From Marchantia polymorpha subsp. ruderalis (lineage: Eukaryota; Streptophyta; Marchantiopsida; Marchantiales; Marchantiaceae), in assembly GCA_037833965.1 (NCBI GenBank), contig AP031355.1, positions 5,295,501-5,359,500 on the forward strand: DNA of 64,000 bases. The letters run 5' to 3'. The position numbers were made by a program, and so were the translations under genes. Shown here in pieces: positions 35,032 to 46,079 of the stretch. Below the pieces are notes generated by a model, which saw only the letters and a program-made list of their open reading frames with translations, ran no database searches and was not told where the DNA came from. Positions within the stretch are counted from its first letter, which is position 1. Each line of letters opens with the position of its first letter.

Positions 35032-35525
35032 TAAAAACGAGTCAGGGCTCTTGGGTACAGTAGTCGGAATTGGAAAGCTGCGCTGCGACTCCAGTCCGTA
35101 AGTCCCGAGAGAGCCCTGGGGCCTGGCCCATGCCCGGTTCAGATGGTCGACCTTATCCGACCTTGTCCCACCCTAACGATTTCTCCTAGCCCAGCCCAGC
35201 CCCCACGCGTAGCCACTAGAATGCATTCCATGCACCCTCCTGTGACTCCTGCCCTTTAGCGTCCCCCCCAGCTCCGTCCCGTCGTCCGGGCGTCCGACCG
35301 GCTGAGCACTTCCCGTCCCGTTCTCACCAAAGCGAGACAGCGACAGAAGCGCCCACAAAGCGCACTCGATCGGGAAAGCTTTAGGAACAAAAGCTTGCCG
35401 GAACCGGAGGCACTGGTCCCCAGGCACCTACGAACGATGCGACCGTATACGGGGAAAATGTCCCGACGGGAGCACGGACGGTCGTCCCCAACGTCCGTCC
35501 GAGGTGACGGGAGGGCCTGGGGTTA
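35032..35525. other. GC-rich sequence, no gene
   Basis: No supported frame and no repeat of note. Confidence 0.4.
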
Positions 35526-35546
35526 GGGGGGGGGGGGGGGGGGGGG
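35526..35546. repeat. Run of 21 G residues
   Basis: An uninterrupted poly-G of 21 bases on the plus strand. Exact length is likely to vary with sequencing and polymerase slippage. Confidence 0.9.
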
Positions 35547-37372
35547 CAAGGGAGGAGGAGTGTGTAAGGGGGTCCGATGACTCATCGCCGAGAGAAGCAC
35601 TCTCCTCTCGTTTCGTTACAGGCGCGCGGTCCTGTGACTCCTGTCATGTGCCGATCTATCTCTCCCCAATCCGCATGGCCCGCGGCAGGCGTCCTTGTCC
35701 CCGTACTGTAAGTATACACCGGGGGGTGCAGCAGAGAGAGAGAGAGAGAATGCGCGTTCTGCTCCCCGATGCGAAGAAGCGCAGGCCCACCGCCCTTGGG
35801 TCTCCGGGGGTTCTCGAATCTCCTGCGCGCGAGGGGTGGCGGAAGAGCTTTCTGACTTCCATCTACTCTCTTCTCTTTTTCTCTTCTACAGAACTCCCGG
35901 ACGCGCTCCGACCTGCTCGCCAATTCAGCGAAAGTCTTGTAGGAGTCCACCACCTTCTCTCGCCCTCGCCCTCGTCTCGCATGACAACACCCGCTCGCAC
36001 GCACTCGGTGGCACTTTTCCAGACCCGGACGCTTCAGTCGACGTACTATTACCGGTATAATCTCGCACCCGAGCAACAGGAGCTGTAGAGCTGGAGCTCA
36101 GCGCGGCATGTCAATGTTCGAGCCGAACGGCGCTGTTGGTGGACCTGACCGGAGCTGAGGAGCCATGAGATGAGCTCAGCTCGGTTCATACCAGAGTTCG
36201 TCTTGGAAAGATCTGAACAGGACGTGATCCTGGTCAGAAGTGCTGATGTGAACTGAATGTAGGCCGGAGGTGTGATCCGCGAGGGAGGAGGCCATGGGCG
36301 CCATTGTCGGTGATCATGAGTCTCGTCGTTGGCTTCGAGGGCTCGAACTCGATCCGTAGATCGATCGAAGGGGGCTTAGAACTTCAAAGGTGACGGCGGC
36401 CTCAGTCAGCGGACTAACGTGGTCATAGAATAATATAATGGCCCGCCGTATGTTGCATACTTTGGTGTACGAGATTCCTCATAATGACATACGATTCCGT
36501 ATCACGGCATGGAGTATAGGTGGGGTGGGGGGATGCAGTGAGCTTAGAAATTGGAATCAACGATGCGTGTGGTGATTTGTTTCGTACAGGTTCTCATGAG
36601 TGTCCTCACGGGCTTGAAGGTGGAGTGAACCTACACCATCATGCTCTCAAGCCATTGATAAACTTTCCTTAGTCGACTTAGATTGCACTGCACTGCGGTC
36701 GAGATCCCAGATCTGAGCCATGGGTGACTTCTGCCATTTAAGGTCGTAGGGAACTCTCTAATGAATCCAATCAGGTACTGAAAGCCATGAATGCTGGTGA
36801 GCATCATCTGAGCCATGTGTGATGGCCATCGCAATTGCATCGGGCTCGCTTCACAGAACTTTCTCCAACCATAAATTTCTAGGGATTTGTTGCCTTTACC
36901 GAACGATAATTGGGATTATTCCTCCAAATGCAAGGACGTCCTAATCATGACTTTCCTTCTTCCTGTAAAGATTGCAATCTTCTGCTCCAGACACTTGAGC
37001 GAGCTTTCTCTACTTTACCAAACCTGCTGCTGGAATTCGGTGACAGTCCATGAACTGTGCTTTGTGGGAAAACTCAAAAGCGTGTCCGAACTAGACAGCT
37101 CCAAGTCACTGACCTCAGCAGCAGGTCTCCAATCTGGTTCCAAAAGCCAGAGACAGTAAGAAACCGAACGGATATGTATGGAAGTGGAGGACAATACGGC
37201 CATGCTCGAGGGGACCACTAACTAGTGCACAAGGCGAGTCCGCTTGTCTTTTACAGCAAATGATGCCATTCGGTCCGGACCTTCGCTTTGACTCAACGGA
37301 ACCGGCGAGCTGCAGATTCATGGCCCCAACTTCCCCACGAGGATCTTGCATGTTGACAAATCTCGATCTCTC
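35547..37372. other. Intergenic, no gene supported
   Basis: Overlapping frames on both strands at 35,504-36,088 reflect high GC. From 36,100 to 37,200 small frames show no motif. A (GA)n run lies near 35,733-35,748. Confidence 0.4.
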
Positions 37373-37430
37373 GCTCGCTCGCTCGCTCAGTCATCATCAT
37401 CATCGTCGTCGTCGTCGTCGTCATCATTCA
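37373..37430. repeat. CTCG tetranucleotide then TCA/TCG triplet repeat
   Basis: CTCGCTCGCTCGCTCG at about 37,371-37,387 is followed by five or so CAT/TCA triplets and six CGT/TCG triplets up to 37,425. Confidence 0.9.
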
Positions 37431-39838
37431 TGCGCTTCGCTTTGTCGCACGATCCGATCGGAGCTTCGATCAAAGAGACCGAACCCGGATTTCTACTTTG
37501 GCGAGTCGGTGAAAAAGCGACATACGTGCAAAACTATGAGGACGCGCTAGCTTCTTTGCAATTCCGACTGCAGCCACTGACGCTGTAAAGAAGAGCATCG
37601 GAGATGGCTTTAGGTTCGAACGATGGGTGGGAATTAAGAGTTTTAGGCTTTCTATCCCCCGTGAAATTCTCTCTCTTCGTGGATGCCTGATTGGTTCTCG
37701 TGTCGTCGGGAGCTGGCTCTCGAAAATCCTCGTCTCACTGGTCGACCACCGTCGTAGTTCTCGTGAATCATTGTTCTGCACTGATTTTCTGACTGAGACG
37801 ACTTCGTTTCTCCTAATCCACTGACTGACTTCCGACATGTGTAGCTTCTCTTCCTCTGACTTTCCACCTTCAGCATCTCCCGCCATTGTTGGATATGTTT
37901 GGTTGGGCTGTCAAAAATCCACCGAGTGACGAGACAGGTCTGACACCTCTTCGACCCGACGATTTGACTCGGACAGGCCAAGACGGGAGATTTCCAACCC
38001 ACATACATGTTGACCCCCGCTTGGCACCTCGTGCTACTTTAAGCTCTTGTGCTACACTGGCTACCGAATTTGCACTCGAACAAATCTTGAACTTATTCAA
38101 CTCGAGAGTGGGCCAGCTATGGGACCCTGCCCTCATTGTGCAATCGTCCAAGTGCAGAGTGCCATTTGGAAGGCTCGGTTGAGATCCACAAAACTGATCA
38201 AGTTTCATGGAAGTTTTACATGGCATAATGTCGCCTTCTTCTGGAGGTTGATATCATGCTGAGGATTACTGTCCACCCTGTGACACTTTGGCACATTAAA
38301 AGGACCCCTCGCGGCGTGAGCACGAGATGAGATGAAATGAAGTAAGATGCGAAGGAAGGTTAAGGAAGGAAGTTCTAAGCGCAAGGATTTCAATGTGTAC
38401 GATGGATTCGAAAGAGTTAAGAGCTATCCAAAGTAACCCTCGGCTCGTCGCTCAACTAAAGCAGCGCGACGGTGTCCTCGATCCAACGTCAAAGAGGTGG
38501 CAGGTGCCATTGACTGGGGATGTCTCCATATCCACAGCAACCGAGGATCGAGCGAGGCAGGTCAACTGAGGTACCCGAGGATTTGGACCTTTTGCATTGG
38601 CGCAGGAATGTGGTTAGAATATTTCTACTCCTACTCACCATCCTCCATGGGTGGACAAGATATCGAGCAACCTGCAGCTCACCTGCTTCTTCTCAACACC
38701 TTTTTATTCCGAGGAGATATTTCCGAGCTCGCCCACAGATACGAAGCTCGAAGGTATTCATGGAACACATTTCATGAGATCTCTTCCTCCAAGGGCAAAG
38801 TCATTTTTGACAACAGATGTCATATCTTTCCCAAACTCAACCTCAATATTCCTCCTCTTTCTGAGTCTCCTATCTGACTCTGTTCTTTTGTAGATTAGCG
38901 TACTCTTGCAGTTGGAGTATGGAAAAAATAGGTTTATATCACGATAAACTAAATAGATAAAAATTGAAGAGTTTAAGTCAACCGTGAATAAAATGATAAA
39001 TATAGCATCACGTACTTCTGGCCCACTGAAAAAAAATGTCCAATGAAGCTTCTTTCATGTTGGCAAAATGCAGTCGTAGTAGGTGGCAATAGAAAGTCTC
39101 CAGTAATTTGTATATACAGAACATGTACGTTCTTACTGAAACTCAGTCAGCACTCGAAACCTTGAGTTACACTTGCAGTTGCAAGCATCTGAACAAAGTG
39201 AACAAAGACCGTGCCAGTGAAGTTTCTCTTGAGACCGATCACCTTTTGCCCACTCTTTTCAGAAACAAAAGACATGTAAAATCAAGGAGAATACGAAAAG
39301 GATCAATTCATCATCTCTTTATCTACTTCACGTCCGCTGCGGGTTCGGGAGCTTCTCACATGCGCGGATCCTCATTTCTGCATTAAATTATGTACAAGGT
39401 TGTGGAAACAAGACGAGCGCATCGATCCAAGCACAAGGTAACAGACTGCCTACGGTTAACTGAAACAATAGTACGTGAGACATTAGTTGTCACTACCGTC
39501 ACCTGCGGCTTCCTTCAAGAGTGAATGTCACCTGGGCCCAAGTCCTGAAACTCATTTTCGGAAGCTACGGATATGAAACGGGGCCGAGCCACCAATTTAA
39601 ACCCTGGCATGTGCTGTTTTTTTCAGTCTGGTACGAGAGGGATGGCCACCATGGCACATGGATTCGGGCCCAGCCCAGGGCCTTGTAATTTCATCCATGA
39701 ACACATGGATGAGCTAAGAGAGAAGATTCTCCGGGTTTGGCTGTTACAATGTTCGTTTTGTTACACGAGAATGTTGGTCTCCTTGGAGACCGGCCGGTTT
39801 TGGGCCCATTCCACGTCAGTTTCAATCATCATACCACT
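37431..39838. other. Intergenic with unassigned small frames
   Basis: The plus frame 38,497-38,877 (126 codons) and its out-of-frame neighbour 38,520-38,777 are the longest. I recognise no domain and cannot tell which, if either, is translated. From 38,900 composition becomes AT-rich. Confidence 0.35.
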
Positions 39839-40310
39839 TCTCCACAGCAATAGCAGCTGCAGGTTGGTTGTTGGTCTATCCACATAGCTCGGTCAAGGCT
39901 TCATCTGATTTTGCATGCGACACATTGTACAAAAATACGTCAAATAGGCATGTGAAGAGTGTTCAAATCACTGGGGTCATAACACTCCTTCATAGCAATA
40001 GCAATAGCAATAGCAGCAGCAGCAGGCCTCTTGTTTGTCCATCCAAATAGCTCCATCTGATTTTGCATGCAGCACTTTGAACAAAATACGTCAAATAGAC
40101 ATGTGAAGAACCATCGAAGAGTGTTCACGTCACTGGGGTCATAACACTTCTTCATTGCAGCAGGAGGAGGAGGAGGAGGAGGCTGGTTGTTGGTCTATGA
40201 AGATCCCGTCAAAGCTTCCTCTGATTTTGCATGTAGCACATTGTTAAAATATGTCAAATAGACATGCGAAGATTCATTGAAGAATGTTCATATCACTGGG
40301 GTCTTGTACT
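39839..40310. repeat. Three-copy tandem repeat of about 150 bp
   Basis: Each copy contains a microsatellite (AGCAAT/AGC or AGGAGG), then GGTTGTTGGTCTAT or similar, CATCTGATTTTGCATG, ATACGTCAAATAGACATG, GTGTTCA and TCACTGGGGTC. CACTGGGGTC recurs at about 39,970, 40,130 and 40,292. The microsatellite differs in each copy: (CAGCAG) in the first, (AGCAAT)n(AGC)n in the second, (AGG)n in the third. Confidence 0.85.
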
Positions 40311-40920
40311 TGACGCTAAGGAGGCCAAAGCTTTTTCATTCTCTTTTGGGCTTTTGAGCCACCCAGCATTTCTCACTCGATGAGGATGATTGAGTGAGCG
40401 AGTGACAGAGTGACAGAGTGAGAGGGACCCAATGCTGCAGACGTCCTTCGTGCCAGAACATTCAATGTCCTTCAAATTTGTAAAAACAGGCAGTCGTGAT
40501 TCTTGCACAACTATCTTTTGCCCGACCGAAATGGGGATAGTGGACACTTACGTCTGTCTGAAGACTTCCGTAATTTTGACATGACCCAAAAGGTAAAGCG
40601 TATCAGTGCAATCGAGGCAGACACATTTTTTTGGGATGTTGATCGTTAATCACAGCATTTTCATATTGCAAGTCTTAACTTGTAGACTCGACTTTCCAGA
40701 TTTTCCAGATGCCAGAATATGCCCCCAGGACTTGGGAGGTTGTGTTTTTCATGTGCTCAATTTGAGCGGTAGAAGTTGATAGGTCCCATTGATGTTAGTG
40801 ATGATTTCATCGAGATTTACATGAACAGAGGATAGGGAAAGTAGAGGAGGCGTATACCAGCACACCAAGTCTACCCAAAAGCATCATGGAGATGATGATT
40901 GCACATTCGTACATTAACCT
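40311..40920. other. Intergenic, no gene seen
   Basis: No supported frame. A short GAGTGACAGAGTGACAGAGTG repeat lies near 40,400-40,420. Confidence 0.4.
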
Positions 40921-41196
40921 CTGTGTGTCACTGAACCTGAAGCTCACGCTGGTTTCATGTGGTTTCCCGCAGAAGATGACATGCGATTTTTCTGTACAGG
41001 ATTCGAGTTCCAAGACGCCACAAAGTTCACCTGGAACAGGGGCTCCTTCATTCATGATACCTACACCGGCAACCATTCGGGAGAAAAGTTGCAGCGAATG
41101 TGGCCGACTCGTGCTCTTTTCCACGATCCATACATAATGTGGACGCCCAAGATTCAGTTCGGAGAATACTATGATCACTTTCTATCCGAGCGCTGA
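40921..41196 (+). CDS. Candidate coding exon, unknown family
   Basis: An open plus-strand frame from a stop at 40,915 to TGA at 41,194. The text is convincingly protein-like: GFMWFPAEDDMRFFCTGFEF, WNRGSFIHDTYTGNHSGEK, RALFHDPYIMWTPKIQFGEY. It is rich in aromatic residues. There is an acceptor-like TTTCCCGCAG at 40,963-40,972, so the exon could begin there or upstream. I could not locate its 5' partner exons and do not recognise the family. The minus strand is also open over 40,807-41,178 but reads less like protein. It may be the 3' exon of a plus-strand gene, or a gene fragment. Confidence 0.35.
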   Translation: MCVTEPEAHAGFMWFPAEDDMRFFCTGFEFQDATKFTWNRGSFIHDTYTGNHSGEKLQRMWPTRALFHDPYIMWTPKIQFGEYYDHFLSER

Positions 41197-42700
41197 TTTG
41201 TTTATTGTTGTCGAATCCACTCCAGACAAAACTGCCTCGAGATGGCATGACAAAGATATTTCGGTCGACAGTTGGGACCTACACAAGGCTGGGCACAAAA
41301 GCATCAGACAAATGTCGAGAGGCTCTTCAATGAAAGGTCTGGTGCGAATGCCATCAGTCCTTCATTCAAAATAAGATCATGTCGAGAATATGATAATTAT
41401 TATATTTGATTCGAGCCGCCCATCCATCCATCCATCCGTCTATCAACCCATCCATAGTAACAGTCACTGCACACGACCCGGTGTTGCATCAGCGACACTG
41501 GCGCTAGCTTTTGTTGGGATAAGCTGGCGGTAGGGCGCTGTTGCAGCAGGACGGACTCGTAGCTTATGGTACTGCACCGCATCTCAGCTTGCAGAGGACG
41601 GCATCTCGCGCAACCGTGGTGCATGTGCAACGAAGCATGTAAGCTCGGACTGCGCGTCGACAATCTGATCTGCTTTTCAGTGCCTAGAGCGTCCTGCATC
41701 ACACCGCCAAAGAGCCTCTTTCCATAGGATTTAACGAGAGCCGATGCACTACAAAAGCACCCACTGCGTGTTGCAGGACACGTACGAGCGGCAGGGTTAC
41801 CTACACTGGCTTTCTGATGGATGGAAGGAGGAGGCATCGAGTCGATCGAAGAGGGTGGGTACGCCATACGATATCGAGCTGAATGTTCTCGTTCTCCTCC
41901 TCGTAGACTTGCAGTATCTCACTGCACTTGAGTGTATTTTACTCCAATCTGTCTGGCAGAAGCCATTGGCCGAGCAAGCTTTCTTGCCTGGCCCAGAACC
42001 ATCATTGATCTTGACCAAATGCCTGTCCTACCTCTTCCTCGCGAGGTACCGGCGTGTGTGCCCAGCTCCATCTCCCGGACCGTCAACATGCCGTGGCGGA
42101 TCAACATCGAAGGTTGAATACATGTATACGCACAGCTGATACATATTGCTAGAATACACCACATGCGTTCGCCACTTTATCATCGTCTCATCTGGTAAAT
42201 GACTCGGATTCGACCATTCTCGACCAAACATTTGCAACAATGTTTGTGGCAGCTTTCCACGTGGTGGAAATGGATGGAAGCCTTTCCACCTGACCTATGT
42301 AAGTTCTAAAGGGCTTCGTTTTTTGGAAGGATATGTTTCTGGTACGAGGCTGGAAAGTGTTCCAATTTGGCGATGACGCATTTCATTCAATGCAGTTTGC
42401 AGTCCGATTCATCTTTTGGATTGTATTGATGGCCTTCCGAAGTGAGGTCACAAACGGGGACGAAGATGGAGAACAACCTCAAGCTGATGTGTAGCTAACT
42501 TGCTGAGGCCAACGAACAAACGAAAGATAGTCACCTCCAGTCCACTCACTGCAAGCTAACAATCAACTCCGCAGAAATAGCTGCACATAATCTGAATTGA
42601 CCATGGCACGAACATGAAGCCGACAGTACTAAGATCCTGTGACCGATGATGTGCACGCCAGTGGATAGGTCTTCCTGAAACATGTGACTTTTCTGCGCGA
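41197..42700. other. Intergenic with unassigned frames
   Basis: Frames of 60-155 codons overlap on both strands between 41,400 and 42,250. A (CATC)n run lies at about 41,420-41,437. I found nothing to choose between the strands. Confidence 0.35.
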
Positions 42701-42744
42701 TTGATGCCACACTGCATTCAATATCTCTGCCTTGATTTGAACGA

Positions 42745-43115
42745 GCAGTAGTTTTTTAAATAAAGGCAGGAACGGACGATCGTCACAACTCATACAACCA
42801 GGCCACTAGCTATGGGGTTTTATAACATATTCAAGGACATATGTAGCCCATATTATATATTGTGATGCGATGGGGGTTGACCCTGTGAGACTTGTTGGGG
42901 TCTTCCCATCCGTTCTGCATTTTTTAATAACTCGGTGACTCCTTTTTGCTTTACCAGTCGTTCTATGACAAGCAATCACATGTTTCAAGATTACCACACT
43001 GCCTTCATGACTGCTACTACTACTTTAAACGCACAGTACTTATGAAGATAAAGGCAGAAGCACGGACGATTGTCATAACCGATAAGAATATTGAACAAGT
43101 AGCCATGGGTTTCTA
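42745..43115. repeat. Diverged direct duplication of about 65 bp
   Basis: The block AAATAAAGGCAGGAACGG with GACGATCGTCACAACT and AGCTATGGGGTTT at about 42,757-42,824 recurs, with substitutions, as AGATAAAGGCAGAAGCACGG, GACGATTGTCATAACC and AGCCATGGGTTT at about 43,046-43,113. Confidence 0.6.
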
Positions 43116-43327
43116 GGAATCACCTCATTAACAATCAACTGTAAGTCCGTTAGTTTTCTCTCAATGTGGAGTGGGAAAAAACAGTTTAGTAGAGAACTCT
43201 TCTGTCGAATTCTCACATGCCGTATACAGATAACGATCACACTGCCCGATCAGAGGTGGAACGGCCTGGTTACAGTATACAAGCCTCGGAGCTCAGAGCT
43301 CGTACAATACAGTCCTGGAATGTGACA

Positions 43328-43355
43328 GTGATGTCACATTCACTTGTGACATCAC
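43328..43355. repeat. Perfect 11-bp inverted repeat
   Basis: GTGATGTCACA (43,328-43,338) and its complement (43,345-43,355) flank a 6-base loop. It lies within an unassigned plus frame (43,217-43,447). Confidence 0.85.
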
Positions 43356-43826
43356 AGTGGAATGCGGAACCTTCTCGCTTCTCTACGGTACTCTGCTGGC
43401 TCATGGAACCAGATCTCGTCTACGCATACTCTGAGAAGACATGTTGATCTAGTGGAGAGAGAGTGAGATATTTTGAGGACCGTCAAACACTTGCCGGGAC
43501 CTCCATAGCTACGAGCAGTAGCCCAATTGACTTCGATAATAAGTCCATTTAGTTAGGCAGCTCCGATGTTCCCTTCGAAATCACACCCTAGTATCAACAG
43601 TGGACTTCAAATAGTCAAAGTAGGAGGGAGGTGAGACGAGATGACAAAACCTGGCAAGTGTCACCCGGTGACTGATCGAGTCTGCTCCAGCAGACGAGTT
43701 GCCCTAAAACTCGTACACTACGAGGAGCACCGTAGGACGAAGATCGGTGGACTTTGACATTGCCTCCGCCTGATCGGATCACCATTGCTTTCGGTTGCAC
43801 GAGCACTTTATCAACCGTAATTTCAT

Positions 43827-43985
43827 TTGGCGTGGTCGTTTCTCGATTCCTGCGAGCAATTGGAATCAGATCCCCAAGACTTGCGTTTCATCGCTAGAAA
43901 GCTTGCCCCTTTGCACGATCCATATTCTCCTTACCTTAAAGTGCTCAGAAGCTTCGTTTTGGGATCCGCTCCCCCTTCAAGTAAG
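43827..43985 (+). CDS. Candidate short exon, unknown family
   Basis: The frame starting ATGGCGTGG at 43,827 reads SDPQDLRFIARKLAPLHDPY and SPYLKVLRSFVLGSAPPSS before a donor-like CAAGTAAGC near 43,978-43,986. The frame remains open to 44,135. No domain is recognisable. An overlapping plus frame (43,795-44,013) is an alternative reading. Confidence 0.2.
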
Positions 43986-44175
43986 CGCATTCAACATCAT
44001 CGTGTCGCGATGAGCAAAGCATTTCATTCTCCTATCTTTTCCTTTGCCTCGTGCGAAATTATGTTCAATAAATTGGAAAGGTGTAAGTGTTTTGATTTAA
44101 GCCATTTGATATGTAGAAATACTATTTTAACATAATGGACCTAAAGTTAATGTATAACACTTGACAAGTTCAGAT

Positions 44176-44211
44176 GTTGCATATCCAACAATAGATTGTT
44201 GGAGATGCAAC
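44176..44211. repeat. 16-bp inverted repeat, one mismatch
   Basis: The arms at 44,176-44,191 (GTTGCATATCCAACAA) and 44,196-44,211 pair except at one position (A opposite G), around a 4-base loop. Confidence 0.85.
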
Positions 44212-44419
44212 TATCTATTGAAGCAAATGCAGCCTTGTTTCTGTCTCTCCATCCCTTGTAGTTGTTCTTATTATATTTACCACATTCTTCTTGCCAATCA
44301 TTATACATGGTGCTTCTCATCATCTTGTTTCTCAGTTTACTAAGATGACCTCCTTCGTTACTCAAATTATGACTTTTTTAAGAATCTAAAGTTCTTTCAA
44401 GATCATTGTTACCTGTATT

Positions 44420-44437
44420 CATCAAAGATCTTTGATG
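44420..44437. repeat. Perfect 18-bp palindrome
   Basis: CATCAAAGATCTTTGATG is its own reverse complement, with no spacer. Confidence 0.9.
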
Positions 44438-44758
44438 GAGGAGTTCTTCAACTCGAACATCAACGGTTAATGATGTATCGACACCTCCATCACCATTCCT
44501 TACCTTCACCCTTGAAGTCTCTATCATAACATTTTACTCTCCATCCTCCTCTCTCGATGAACTGTGTCCAAACCATAGCTTATTATTACCCTTTGTTTTA
44601 AATTACCTTTGTCTAATCTTTGTTTCTCATTTTCACCTACCTCTACATCCTCCATTGGCTTCATAAGTCTCCTGAGCTTGATTAGAAGCTTCAACATTAG
44701 TCCTACCATCTTTTTCCTCCTCGATTGCTTTGATTTTTACATCAATTCCTCGCTCAAT

Positions 44759-44908
44759 ATTCCTATCAACTGTCTATTTTTCAATACCAACCTTTTCTAG
44801 CCCAACTCTCTAACACTCCAAGTTTTATCCCATATTCCTATCAACTACCTATTGTTCCATACCAACCTTCTCGAGTCCAACTCTCTAAGATTCCCAGTTC
44901 TACTCCAT
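44759..44908. repeat. 75-bp tandem duplication
   Basis: ATTCCTATCAAC begins at 44,759 and again at 44,834. The copies share CTATT, ATACCAACCTT, CCAACTCTCTAA and TTCTA or TTTTA segments, with about a dozen differences. Confidence 0.85.
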
Positions 44909-45143
44909 ACAAAATGAATCCAAATGAATTGTTGCTCTACTATGTACTTCTTTACTCGCTCTATCAGTTGTTAGATATTTGTTCACATTAATTTCAACAA
45001 GAGTGCGGATTCTCAAATAATACATGAGCTTGGTCACCATACCAAGCTCGTTATGACTCCAAGACTTAGAAGCGTACTTTATGATTCACTGCTTGATGGT
45101 ATCAAGCAAGTAATTGGTACTAAAAAACCTGAGGGAACTACAC

Positions 45144-45173
45144 ATATGCATGTGTAGTTCTACACATGCATAT
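45144..45173. repeat. Perfect 14-bp inverted repeat
   Basis: ATATGCATGTGTAG (45,144-45,157) and its complement (45,160-45,173) are separated by two bases. The left arm overlaps a second, alternative pairing (GAACTACACA and TGTGTAGTTC), so the locus is a compound palindrome. Confidence 0.9.
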
Positions 45174-45210
45174 AGCAATGGCAAATATAACAATAATATA
45201 GCAATACAAC

Positions 45211-45255
45211 AGCTTGTTTATCTTGCTAGTTTACATCTAGCAAGATAAACAAGCT
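45211..45255. repeat. Perfect 19-bp inverted repeat, longest in window
   Basis: AGCTTGTTTATCTTGCTAG (45,211-45,229) is exactly complementary to 45,237-45,255, with the 7-base loop TTTACAT. No homology to the hairpin 40 bp to its left. Confidence 0.93.
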
Positions 45256-45593
45256 AGAAGTACAATAATATAACAATAGCAACTCGTACGTTGATTGAAT
45301 GTCCCGCAATTGATAAGAAATTTTGATTATATTAGCTCAAAAAGTCATCATCTTCCCATATTATATTCACAAGGTAATCAATTGTACGAGAGGAATATGA
45401 GAACAACACTGGGAAATAGAAGTCATTGAAAGAAAATATTGATAAAAATATGAGAGGAATAGAAGAACACCATTGGAAAAATAGACTTCATTGAAAAAAT
45501 CTATAGATAAAAAGTTGTTGAAAGAGATGTTTGCAAAGATATTAAGTATCAAAAATTCCTTGCTACAAGTGAATGAGTATGAAATATCCACGA

Positions 45594-45710
45594 AGTTCCG
45601 TTGTAAGATAGCGGGTTCCAACAATTCCATCATGATGATATATAATTGATTACTCCATTCTTAGAAAAAGGAGTTCTAATCATTTCATCATGATGATGTA
45701 TCATCAGACA
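45594..45710. repeat. Outlying degenerate units of the 57-bp minisatellite
   Basis: Two copies resembling the main array (GTTCCGTTGTAAGA, CATCATGATGATGTATCAT) lie about 370 bp to its left. They are more diverged than central units. Confidence 0.75.
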
Positions 45711-46079
45711 TGATTATATTAGTCGTTCGACTTAATTACCTAATTTAGTTTAATTTAGTCACCTTATGAAAATAAATGTAGGCGCTTTAGTGCTAAAGAT
45801 CGCATTGAATGTATTTGAGAGCGAGTGAGTAGTTTGGAGGTAAAGGAAGAAAGACTCACCATAATGCGGGGCTTGTAGTCAAGCTGTGAGTCTCATGGGC
45901 GAAAGAATTAAATTTACAAATCTTGGATTGCAATCCGGTGAACTATGAAACCGACTTGGTAACAAGCTAATTCACCGTTGAAATTTTCCACATTTCAATT
46001 CCGAATCAATCACAAACTAGATGCTAAGATTAATTTGGCTGCTATATCACTTAAGTAATTTAGACGCATCCATATACGA
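45711..46079. other. Intergenic spacer between minisatellite blocks
   Basis: No repeat or gene seen. It separates the two outlying units from the main array. Confidence 0.4.

Noticed and set aside
35504-36088. 194-codon plus ORF and 164-codon minus ORF
   Set aside because: They overlap on opposite strands in GC-rich, repeat-containing sequence, include the poly-G run as Gly repeats, and have no domain.
41744-42139. 131-codon plus ORF and overlapping minus ORFs
   Set aside because: Several frames are open on both strands with no distinguishing motif, so I could not justify calling one a gene.
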